DNA from: Merluccius polli | Lineage: Eukaryota; Chordata; Actinopteri; Gadiformes; Merlucciidae | DNA: 64,000 nt | NCBI GenBank assembly: GCA_030340625.1 | Contig: JAOPHQ010005192.1 | Span: forward strand, 1 to 64,000 | Direction of reading: 5' to 3' | Shown here: positions 1 to 9,170 of the stretch, one piece after another | Numbering within the stretch: the stretch's first letter is position 1 | Layout: each line of letters starts with the position of its first letter | Position numbers and translations under genes: made by a program | Notes under the pieces: generated by a model | Database searches by the model: none | What the model saw: the letters and a program-made list of their open reading frames with translations, nothing else | What the model was told of the DNA's origin: nothing

Positions 1-79
<79 letters not shown>

Positions 80-83
80 ACAC
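1..83. repeat. poly-C tract followed by (CA)n
   Basis: Sixty-five consecutive C residues run from the window edge and are followed by about nine CA units. The matching place in the sister hAT copy (near 5393-5402) has only a short C-rich stretch, so the tract looks like an expansion inside that element. Runs this long are also prone to assembly error. Confidence 0.9.
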
Positions 84-446
84 CGCGCTGCGTTTGGTTT
101 GTCTAACGTTACGTTGAATTGGGGGAATGGGGCATTTTGATCCTGACATGTCATTATGCATACATTAAATAAATCTGTTTAACTCAAATTAAATACATAT
201 GTTAACATATTCAACCAGACACAATGTTGTATTTGCTATTATTCACACATTTATTAACATCAACCACCCTCCCCCAGTTGGTTTGTCGGAGTTGAACTGT
301 AACTTCATCTCTGAATGGTAACTTAACTTAACTTAACTCGTGATTCGTTTGAATGTTGTGAACGAGGGAGGCGCCGAGTCGGTCAGACTCGGCTGGCATT
401 CGCGAACGAGGGGCGGAGCTGAGTCCGAACGACTGAACGACTGAAT

Positions 447-2652
447 CAGAGCTATAGAGAAAACAGAGTTGCGACACGCTTTGATGTCGCCGCCAGGGCT
501 GTCACGTGGTTCATGTAAGCCTCAATAGTTCCAAACAAACCGCAAGCTGCCATAGCGGTCATTGACTTGCATTGACAGAGTGAGCTATTGCATGGTAAAT
601 ATCACAATAAAACACGTTTTTGTGCTATTGCATATATGTTAGCGTCAATTATGCTTTTGAGCTGTAGTACTGCATTGATTACTTTTGAATAATAATAATA
701 ATAATAATAATACACTTTTGGCGGGAGAAGTTCGTGTTAGCTTGGTTAGGTGACTTACGTGAGTGATGCTAAATTTATAAGGTTGGTTGTTCTGTATTTG
801 CACTTAGATAAACAAGTTACCATTTAATTTGTACCATTATTATTATTATTGCACTCTTAGCACTTACCTGTTTTGTGAAATGTCAGCTTTTCCAAAGTAC
901 GTTTTATTAACCCTTTATTACCAAGTTTAGACTAAAGGACATTTAGTTATTTTTGTAGGACATGCATCAGAACCATGGAGATTTTAAGATGGAGCCATGT
1001 ATCAGATCTATCAAACAACCACTAATTATGCTTGAATATGATCAGTCAATATCTAACTCTACAAGCAACTATTCACACTTGCAATTTATGTTAGAGGACT
1101 GGAATAAGTATGACTGGTACAAAAGTTGTTAAATAAACAAGATTTTTATTAAAGAATTATTGAAACAAGAACAATTGTGTGTGTGTTTGTGTGTGTACAA
1201 GAAAAAGAAATTAATAGGAATAATAATAATAAATATATATTGTTATTGCCATACATAATATATTATTATATTAATAAATAATAATAAGAACAACAAAAGA
1301 ATAATAAGAACAAACTAGAACAATAACAGCAGTGTATGTTAACAAACAAAAACCCTTAACAGACAAAGTGGGGCAATGAAACCATAAACACACACAGATG
1401 GCTCTGGAGAAGGGGAAAGAATGTCCTCACTGTCCTGCCCTCTCTCGGTTCAAAATGGGGGAGTATGAAAAGGCCATCAGATTTCTCCAAGAGAGCATCC
1501 ATCTTTTTCATGGCCTAAAGATAGGGGTAAAGAGCAGCTGGAAGCCGGTCCAGACAGGATTGGTTATGGCCACAACAACCATACTGCAGGTCCAGGAAGA
1601 TCTGTTGAGCCAGGGTCACAAATTTGTCCTCACGGGCCGGTTCACGCAGGACTGCCTGGAAAACACATTTGGATGCATACGTCAGAGAAACCCCGTGCCA
1701 ACACCTGTAGAGTTCCACTATGCCCTACGGGCTGTCACTGTTGGACAGTTCCTGTCCACAGTGCATACGGGCTCTTACCTGATGACAGCTGTGACCACCT
1801 AGCAGACTTCCTGGAGACCAGAACCATTACCAGCAGTCCTGAAGGTCTGAGAGTGGAGCAGCTGGTCGACCTGACAACACCACCCACCTTCACAAAAACA
1901 GATTCCTGTGTTCTGTACCATCTGGCTGGATACATTGTGAAGGGTGTCTTCAGCTCCATACTCTGTGAGACGTGCAAGCATGCACTTGTGCAAAATGCAG
2001 ATGATGCACATGAGAATGCTGTTCTGCTGCAGTTGAACGAATTCAAACAGGGTGCACTTTATCGGCCATCTGATGAGGTCTTCACTGTCGTCCAGCACGT
2101 GGAGCAGCTGTTCCGTTCAAGGACAGATGATTCACTCATGGAGTGCACCAATGCTGTGGAACACCTGGAACAGGAGGCCATGCTTCTGGATAGCATCCTT
2201 CCATCATGCCATGATGTTAAAAGAAAAATCATCTGCAGATATGTCAGGCTGAGGTTGAGGATTGCGGCTACGTGCATCAGGGCTGCAAGGAGAGAAGACA
2301 AAAGTAAAGGTCACCTTGGCAGCAAGAGTCAGAATAAGAAGGCCAAGAAGGCTCAACCTCCTGCACCAAAGGCCATAATATCTAGGCCACTATCAATTAC
2401 CTTCCTTATTGCCATGAATGTATTCGGCCTCTCCATTCCATCTCAACCTCCCGCAACCACCAGCATCTCCCTGCAGCCATCAGTGAGACACCAGCAGCCT
2501 CCACTGCTAGCACCAGCCACTGCCAGCAGCAGACACCGCCAGCAGAGCTTTGTCCCTGTTGAATAAACAAACAAATTATTGTTCTATTGTTGTTTTATCT
2601 GTGTCTAGTAAGATGACATTGAGTGCTTTGAAAGACGCCTCTAAATAAAATG

Positions 2653-2689
<37 letters not shown>

Positions 2690-3260
2690 GTAGTAGCAGT
2701 TATAGCAGCAGCAGAAGTAAAACAGCTAGCATTTAATTAATAGTAGCAGTAATAGCAGTAGCATTTTAGTATTAGTGTGAGAGTGGGGCTACATTAGCAG
2801 TAGTGGTAGTATTTTGATAATGTTTTAAAACCTAACAATCAAAACAACTTTACATAATGTCACCTGACAACAAAAGGTTAACGCACTTTAGTGAAATTAT
2901 CACGTTAATTACCTCACGTTAGCCTCCGTTACCAAGCTTTCAGTTAGGACCTAAATCGATTTAGGGACCTAACTGACCTAACTTTACATTTTTAACATCA
3001 ACATCGACATTTCATGCAAACCAATAATGATGTCTAAGAGAATACCTCTGATAGCTAATGCTTAAAAATGTAAAAAAACGTTTAAAATGCTGTTATTTCA
3101 TCAACTTACCAGTAATTGTTCTTGACGAGCCATTGAAGTCAACGGAGCTCCGTCCCTTGTTTGGAACTATTGGCGTCTCCATAACCCGGAAGTGTCGTCC
3201 GCCATTTTTTTCCATGGGAGTCAATGGAAGTGTCGTAACTCTGTTTTCTCTATAGCTCTG
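447..3260 (+). mobile_element. P-element-like DNA transposon
   Basis: The ends form inverted repeats of 31 bp (CAGAGCTATAGAGAAAACAG and onward at 447-477, its complement ending at 3260), with one mismatch. The flanks are GACTGAAT (439-446) and GACTGAAC (3261-3268), an 8-bp target duplication with one change; 8 bp is the P-element length, although the local sequence is itself a GACTGAAC tandem. Inside is a broken P-type transposase. A second copy starts at 18444 with the same terminus. An (AAT)n tract lies at 689-711 and a (TTA)n tract at 2653-2690. Confidence 0.85.
1398..2566 (+). pseudogene. P-element/THAP9-type transposase, C-terminal half, frameshifted
   Basis: Two overlapping frames (1398-1802 and 1673-2566) together read as the C-terminal part of a P-type transposase. 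The first contains LTGRFTQDCLENTFGCIRQR, the conserved late-domain block of P/THAP9 transposases. The second continues with CDHLADFLE and YHLAGYIVKGVFSSILC-type motifs. The switch between frames falls near 1760, so one small indel breaks the protein. The N-terminal THAP zinc finger and the first catalytic segment are not seen here; a piece of the latter survives in the copy at 19330-19620. This copy could supply terminal repeats but not active enzyme. Family assignment rests on motif recognition. Confidence 0.75.
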
Positions 3261-4072
3261 GACTGAACTAGTGAACTACTGAACGAGGGGCGGAGCTGAG
3301 TCTGAACGACTGAACTAGTGAACTACTGAACGAGGGGCGGAGCTGAGTCCGAACGACTGAACGACTGAACGACTGAATGATTCACCGCTACCGGAAACAC
3401 GACTGAACGAACGAACGAACGAACGAACGACGCGAACTGATTCGCGCAAACGAACGAGGAAATCCACCACTAGTGAGGATTAGTGACTTGGAGGCACGGT
3501 ACCGCACCACACCGTCTCCGGTAGTCTGTGCGGGCCGGCCGGCGGTAGCTCTAGTTAGCCGTCCCCCGGTAGACCCCGAGCAGCCGGGAAGCCACGGAGA
3601 GTGGGTGACTGTTCGGGGGAAGCGTAGCAGGCAAACTACTGAAGCCCACGGCTCACCACCAGCCCATTCACGTTTCTAATACGTTTTCCCCACTCAGCGA
3701 CACACCCGCTGAGGAACAGACTCTGGTTATTGGCTCTTCTATAATCAGAAACGTGAAGTTAGCGAAGCCAGCGGCCATAGTTAAATGTATCCCTGGGGCC
3801 AGAGCGGGCGATGTTGAATCCTATTTAAAACTGCTGGCTAAAGACACACGTAAATATCATAAGATTGTTATTCACGTCGGCGGTAATGACACCCGATTAC
3901 GCCAATCGGAGGTCACTAAAATTAATGTGGAGTCGGTAGCTGCGTTTCAATACTCGGTTGAGTCGCCCTCGCTCACTTGCCCTCAGCCCTTGCCCTCGGG
4001 GGAATCCCCAGCGCCATCTTAAGGGCTATTCCATTTCTCTAAAAAGCTGAAGTGCCCTTGGTGAGATCGACC

Positions 4073-4250
4073 CTTGAGGGCTGAGGGATCGAGTCAACAT
4101 CTACGGTCACTCCAGAGCTGTATATCACCCACAATGCACTGCAGTGGTGCACGAAAAATACATCCATGCGGTGGCAGTAATGAGCCCCAAACACCGTTGG
4201 CTGCTGTTTGTTTACCACCAAAGAAGAAGAAAATGTATTAAAGGAGCCAG
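4073..4250 (+). other. LINE 3'-end-like stem-loop relic with AAGAAG tail
   Basis: GGTGGCAGTAATG near 4171, a GTTGGCTGC arm near 4195 and the CCACCAAAGAAGAAG tail at about 4215-4230 follow the same plan as the true LINE 3' end at 35250-35329 and the relic at 58140-58212. It is probably a short 3'-truncated LINE fragment inside the Harbinger-like element. Nothing coding is seen. Confidence 0.4.
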
Positions 4251-4426
4251 GATCGGCCAGGGTAGTTATGCAATAGACTACCCGTTGTTGCTGCGTAATG
4301 ACAGAGCCAACAATTTACAAGTGTAAGCATATACTGCTATTATAGGCTACAGGGCCCTTTCTAGCTGTTTGGGGGCCCTATGCGAGATAAAATTTTGGGG
4401 CCCCTATGTTATCATGTCTGACCGGG

Positions 4427-4800
4427 GGGGGGGGGGGGGGGGGGGGGGGGTGCGAGCGCGATCATAACGCCGCTTGCCCACTGCATGCGTCCGTCAACGG
4501 ACGACGGAAGGCGTGTCTGACGGATGGGGGCGTCGATCTGATTGGCTGACGGATCCGTCCCGGCCTGAAAAGTTAAAATTTTCTCAACTTCTCAACGCAA
4601 CGGACAGAGCCGACTTGACGGACGGAGCCACAATGCATTGCGGCTCCGCCCCATTCAAAGTCAATGGGATGCGTTGACGGACGCATGCAGTGGGTAAGCG
4701 GCGTAACCCACCCGGACCTAGTGCCGACGGACGGGGGGGGGGGGGGGGGGGGGGGGGGGGTGTGCGAGCGCGATCATAAGCCCCCCGGACCTAGGGCCGA
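4427..4800 (+). repeat. duplicated poly-G / TGCGAGCGCGATCATAA unit
   Basis: A unit made of a run of G, then TGCGAGCGCGATCATAA, then CGGACCTAG(T/G)GCCGACGG occurs twice (4427-4732 and 4733-4800). The first copy is longer because a 236-bp MITE sits at its TAA. The second copy therefore serves as an internal empty site. The two poly-G runs are each more than 20 bp. Confidence 0.8.
4468..4703. mobile_element. 236-bp MITE with TAA target duplication (Harbinger type)
   Basis: Terminal inverted repeats begin CGCCGCTTGCCCACTGCATG and are nearly perfect for about 30 bp. The 3-bp direct repeat TAA flanks both ends (4465-4467 and 4704-4706). The uninterrupted sequence is present at 4763-4785, which confirms the borders. 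TAA duplications are characteristic of PIF/Harbinger elements. Noncoding. Confidence 0.85.
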
Positions 4801-4855
4801 CGGGGGAGGGGGCCCCTGGTGACGGCGGGGCCCTATGCAGCCGCATAGTCCGCAT

Positions 4856-5929
4856 CAGTGATGGCTCGTTCGCGAACGAATCAGTTCGAACGAACGACTC
4901 TTTAAAGTGAACGAACTGACCTCGTTCGCCGCTCTCGTTCGACTCGTTCGTCGTCGTTCGTCTCGTTCGCTGAGTCTCTGACGCGCTGCTGATTCGCGAG
5001 TCGCGAGTCGTTCCCTGACTGTGATTGACTCGAGGACTGAGACGTCACGACTCACGAGAGCCAGCCAATCGTATTTAAATATCAGTGAAATGGTAAATGC
5101 ATGCTGTCTTTGTATTTTCTGTGTCATGCAAGATTAATAATATATTTGAATGTCTCGTCAATCTGTCTCGTTCTTTCATGCTTCCTTCTCACGCACGCGA
5201 GCCGGCCGGGACCCCCACCTTGGTGGATCTTGGTCTTGAGTGGGGGTGGCCAATGGCCATCTTCACAATAGTAAATAAAATATGCCCAGAATAAACACAA
5301 CTGTACATCATTAACTTTAAAACTCATCATTGCTAAATCAAGTCTATTATCTTGCTGATATATTAAACATCCAATAATCTACTACGCCCCCCGCATCCCG
5401 CTGCGTTTGGTTTGTCTAACTTTTCCTTGAATTGGGGGAACGGGGCATTTTGATCCTGACATGTCATTATGCATACATTAAATAAATCTGTTGAACTCAA
5501 ATTAAATACATATGTTAACATATTCAACCAGACACAATGTTGTATTTGCTATTATTCACACATTTATTAACCATCAACCCCCCTCCCCCAGTTGGTTTGT
5601 CGGAGTTGAACTGTAACTTGATCTCTGAATGGTAACTTGACTGCATTCGTGATTCGTTTGAATGTTGTGAACGAGGGAGGAGCCGAGTCGGTCAGACTCG
5701 GCTGGCATTCACGAACGGCGAATGCATTCGCGATTTGCGAATGCATTCGCCGTTCGCGAATGAGAACGAGGGGCGGAGGGAGGAGCTGAGTCTGAACGAC
5801 TCAGTGAATGATTCACCGCTACCGGAAACACGACTGAACGAACGAACGAACGAACGAACGAACGACTCTTTATGGCGAACTGAACGACGCGAACTGATTC
5901 GCGCAAACGAATCATGAAATCCATCACTA
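4856..5929 (+). mobile_element. hAT-like nonautonomous element, copy B, with intact 8-bp TSD
   Basis: The element starts CAGTGATGG and ends CCATCACTA, and is flanked by perfect 8-bp direct repeats GTCCGCAT (4848-4855 and 5930-5937). The subterminal regions are rich in CGAACGA/TCGTTCG motifs in opposite orientations at the two ends. The internal block 5399-5790 is nearly the same as bases 84-446 of copy A. Eight-base duplications and this terminus are typical of hAT. The short ORFs inside are read-throughs of the GAACGA repeats and are not genes. Confidence 0.9.
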
Positions 5930-5937
5930 GTCCGCAT

Positions 5938-6380
5938 ATGCCTAGAAACGGCACTGATAGGCTACTATGGTGAGGGTGGCCGCCTGCAGCTCCGCTTTAT
6001 TATTATTTTATTTATTTTTATTTATTGATTTGCGGCTGCCTATTGACGCAGCCGCTCTGCTTTATTTATTTACCCTATTTATTCGTGTATTTAGTTATTT
6101 GCGGCCGTAGCCGCCTATTGATGCAGCCGCTCCGCTCCGCTTTATTCACCAGGCCGAGCGGCCGCATCACCAGGCAGCCGCAGTGGCATTTGCCCACATT
6201 GCCCAATGGCCAGTCCGTCCCTGTCCTGGGAGTGAGTTTGTTTGTAACCTACTGTGTCATTGCATATGAATGTATTTCTGCGTCTTTACTTTCTTAATAG
6301 TCTACGAGACGATTCCGTATAAAATTGCCAAAGAGGGGAACATTAGAATGAGAATGTGTGACGTGAGACTCGCACTCAAT
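5938..6380. other. AT-rich stretch with GCAGCCGC repeats inside the Harbinger-like element
   Basis: TTTA-type runs alternate with GCGGCTGCCTATTGACGCAG-like blocks near 6031-6050 and 6103-6130, suggesting a local duplication. No coding sequence is supported. Confidence 0.4.
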
Positions 6381-6389
6381 CCGTGAGAG

Positions 6390-6671
6390 TTGGCAGCTCA
6401 GCTTTCTACTTCTGATTCTAGAGACTTGCTTCTTTGTTGTGGTGCTAATTTTATTTGCGGGAGACTATATAATGTGTTTAATGTATTTGGTGTGCATAAC
6501 ATAATTATTTTATTGTCAAACAGGACAATTGTACAGAGGATGGGTCTGCAGGGAAGGCTGACAGGAACACAGGCGGCCAAAAAATGGGAACACCTAAAAA
6601 AGAAATACAAGGCAATTAGTATAAATTTGTATAGAAACAGCACAATTGGCAAAACAAATTCACTCATATAA
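6390..6671 (+). pseudogene. MADF/Myb-like DNA-binding domain fragment
   Basis: The reading frame contains GTQAAKKWEHLKKKYK at about 6565-6612, the third-helix signature of MADF/Myb-SANT-like domains (W...LKKKY). PIF/Harbinger transposons carry such a protein beside the transposase, where it helps bind the element ends and import the enzyme. The rest of the protein is missing and the open frame is only 93 codons, so this is a remnant. It supports assignment of the 3938-7367 element. Confidence 0.5.
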
Positions 6672-7764
6672 AAAAGATAAAGACAAAACTGTGAGCATCA
6701 CATACGAATGCATAAAGAATGCACAAACAACTACATGCTTTTTTCTCATTTGAAATTGAAGCAACCACTATAAATCCTTATAGACTACTGTTCCCTGTAA
6801 CATCTATCCTACATGACTTTAAGTGTTGTGTTTGTATAGTTTTCTGAACCACAATCTTGAACAATAAAGGCCATTTAAAGACAATGATGAGGATGAGGAT
6901 GGTGGTGGTAACAGGCCTAATAACTATCAGAAATAACAATCTAAAACTAATGTCAACTAAACTGAAAGTAGGTTAAATGTGTTTAAACAACCAAACTTTC
7001 TACAAACAAGGTAAAAAAATAAATAAATGAATTGTCTGAATAAAATATAAAACAAAACTAATAATTCTGAAATGACCAGGTGCTGGCGTATTGCTATTAA
7101 GCGCAGAAGACGTCTTTGTGTCAAAGATCTGAGTCTCCGTATATTGCGCGTTATTTGGAATAGGCAATAGAGCGCTACTCCAACAACGTGTCGCCGATCC
7201 ATGATTGTCAAGGCTGTTACCGGGCGAGGGCAGGTGCGTTTCATTTATCCCTTTTCCTCCTCCCCCGCCCACTTCCCCTCAGCTCTCCAAGTGGCCTCCG
7301 TGTGACGTATTACCAAGGGCTGAGGGCAAGTGAGCGAGGGCGACTCAACCCACTAATGAAACGCAGCCGGTGTGTAGATACGCCAAAACAATGTCGGACA
7401 CCGTAGTTTTCTCTGGACCCCTGCCCAATGTGACCAGTGACGTCATGTATAGCCGCATGGCGTCCTTCCACCGCTGGCTGTCCAGGTGGTGTCCAGCAAA
7501 CCATGTGGGCTTCATTGATAATTGGCAGCCTTTTTGGGGAAAACCTGGTTTGATTGGGAGAGACGGCATCCATCCCACGTTGGATGGAGCGGCTCTCTTA
7601 TCCAGGAATATGATGCAGTTTATTTCTAAAACCTGACAGTCCAGAGTTGGGACCAGGAAGCAGAGTTGCTGTCTTACACACTTCTCTGCACTTCCTCTAG
7701 TACAGTCACCCACCCACCACCCCACAGAGACTATGTCTGTCCCCCAACCGCTTACATTATTTAA

Positions 7765-9086
7765 AGGAGCTATATGTAGGATTGCGCCCTCTCTGGCCAA
7801 AACTGTTATTGCAACCACGTTGTAAATACTGTACAGCGTGGTACTCCCTCCCCCTCCCCCCCCCAGAGTAGCGGTTGCCAGATTCCCCGTTCCCGGATTA
7901 CTCAACACAACACTGCGTCTACTAGAAGGAGCAACCATGACAAGTGTTTTACATACTGTTCTTTGCTTTTATTTAGGTAAAGAACATAGAATTGCCTCTG
8001 TGTATGAAGTGTGCTATACAAATACACTTGCCTTGCATAGATCCCTGATAATATTGACCAACTGCATCACCGTCACCGGGGCTTCATAGTAATGTGTCCG
8101 AATAGAGCAGCCCTCTCGGACACACACACATGCTGTTACCGCTGTTTTATTAGCATCCACACTTCCAGACCATCACCGGGGCTTCATAGTAATGTGTCCG
8201 AGGAGAGCAGCCCTCTCGGACACACACACATGCTGTTACCGCTTGTTTTATTATCATCCACACTTCCAGACCATCACCAGGGCTTCATAGTAATGTGTCC
8301 GAATAGAGCAGCCCTCTCGGACACACACACATGCTGTTACCGCTGTTTTATTATCATCCGCACTCCCACACCGTCACCGGGGCTTCATAGTAATGTGTCC
8401 GAATAGAGCAGCCCGCAACGGACACACACGCCAGCTCTGACCGCTGTTTTATTATCATCCACACTGCAGTCGGTGTGCAGTAAATGGCCCTCAATGGTGT
8501 GAAATCCTTACATACAGTCATTGAGCAAACGATACTGACTTCGTGAAAACGCCCATGAGGCAACGACGCAATGATTCGCTTCAAACATGTTTTTCTAGCA
8601 AAAACTGAATAATGGCGATAAGCCAAATATAATTCTAAAGATATACTGCAATAGTTCACTCCAGTGGAAACATGGACCATTTTCATTACCCAACTAAAAT
8701 ATATTTGGTAGGCTAATAGTGCAATGTAAACATGTTCACGAATGCATTTAGTAACGTCAGACATTTCTGACCCGAAACATTTGTAGCTGCAGCCTTCCTT
8801 ATACAGTAAATGGCTGCAGCTCAGCCTATCTGGCAACCCGGATGGCGACACAGTACTGACTTCGCGATTGGACGCTAGGCAGAAGGTGGCGCAACAGACC
8901 AAAACACAAAATGAAAACAGAACAGTTTTCCTGGCACAGAAATATTGCGTTTGAAATTAAATATTCTGGCTGGACTACTATTATGTCTGACATAAATACT
9001 TGAAATTAACATGATTCCTCAATGTCTAGTGACATATTAGGGTCATTTTATGATTACTTTGAGTACATTTCTTACATATAGCTCCT
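7765..9086. mobile_element. TTAA-flanked nonautonomous transposon in the L2 LINE
   Basis: AGGAGCTATATGTA at 7765 is mirrored by TACATATAGCTCCT ending at 9086, and TTAA lies directly outside both ends (7761-7764 and 9087-9090). LINE sequence continues across the site. TTAA is the target of piggyBac and Kolobok families, and which one applies is not decided here. It carries a 100-bp minisatellite. The open frame on the minus strand at 8354-8902 has no recognisable domain. Confidence 0.8.
8065..8470 (+). repeat. 100-bp minisatellite, four copies
   Basis: The phrase GCTTCATAGTAATGTGTCCG recurs at 8081, 8181, 8282 and 8382, giving periods of 100, 101 and 100 bp. Each unit also holds AGCAGCCC and a GCTGTTTTATTA.CATCC block. 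The last unit is more diverged. It lies wholly inside the TTAA element. Confidence 0.9.
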
Positions 9087-9170
9087 TTAAAGAAATAAAA
9101 ACAAGGAGTTAACCATGAAAATCTAATAAAAATTAAAACCAACTCCTCAGTAGCACAAAATAAAATAATT

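Larger units (their letters stand above)
1..3472 (+). mobile_element. hAT-like nonautonomous element, copy A (left end outside window)
   Basis: Bases about 84-446 and 3261-3472 match the hAT copy at 4856-5929: the same TGCGTTTGGTTTGTCTAAC start, the TGTTGTGAACGAGGGAGG block, then GAACGA tandem repeats. It ends in CCACCACTA at 3464-3472, equivalent to the CCATCACTA terminus of the other copy. The middle is occupied by a P-like transposon (447-3260). No long ORF belongs to it. The left terminus and its target duplication are beyond base 1. Confidence 0.75.
3938..7367. mobile_element. PIF/Harbinger-like DNA transposon inserted in LINE ORF1
   Basis: The ends are inverted repeats of about 54 bp, with GCTGCGTTTCA at the left (3939) and its complement ending at 7367; the inner part includes TTGAGTCGCCCTCGCTCAC. 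CGGT occurs on both sides (3934-3937 and 7368-7371), consistent with a short target duplication, and removing the element plus one CGGT restores the LINE reading frame. A MADF/Myb-like fragment near 6540-6670 fits the DNA-binding protein of PIF/Harbinger elements, but no transposase is visible, so it is nonautonomous or decayed. It hosts a MITE and a hAT copy. Superfamily is less certain than the borders. Confidence 0.7.
3473..7636 (+). pseudogene. LINE ORF1 with SGNH/GDSL-esterase-like domain, split by a transposon
   Basis: The left part (3473-3937, with one frame change near 3680) reads LEARY, then LVIGSSIIRNV (the GDS-like block carrying the nucleophile serine) and HVGGNDTR (the GGND block). 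The right part (7372-7636) reads GLIGRDGIHPTLDGAALLSRNM, supplying the D-x-x-H block. SGNH-type esterase domains are known from ORF1 proteins of CR1/L2 LINEs, where they are thought to act in the retrotransposition particle. Deleting 3938-7371, which includes one copy of the CGGT repeat, restores the codon at the junction, so the gene was intact when the inner element landed. It is now non-functional. Confidence 0.75.

Noticed and set aside
5692..5954. Arg/Ser-rich ORFs
   Set aside because: They are produced by the GAACGA tandem repeats of the hAT copy.
8065..8470. CRISPR-like array
   Set aside because: Whole 100-bp units repeat, with no distinct unique spacers, in eukaryotic DNA; it is a minisatellite.
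8354..8902. 182-codon minus-strand ORF
   Set aside because: It overlaps the minisatellite and the body of a nonautonomous element; no domain recognised.
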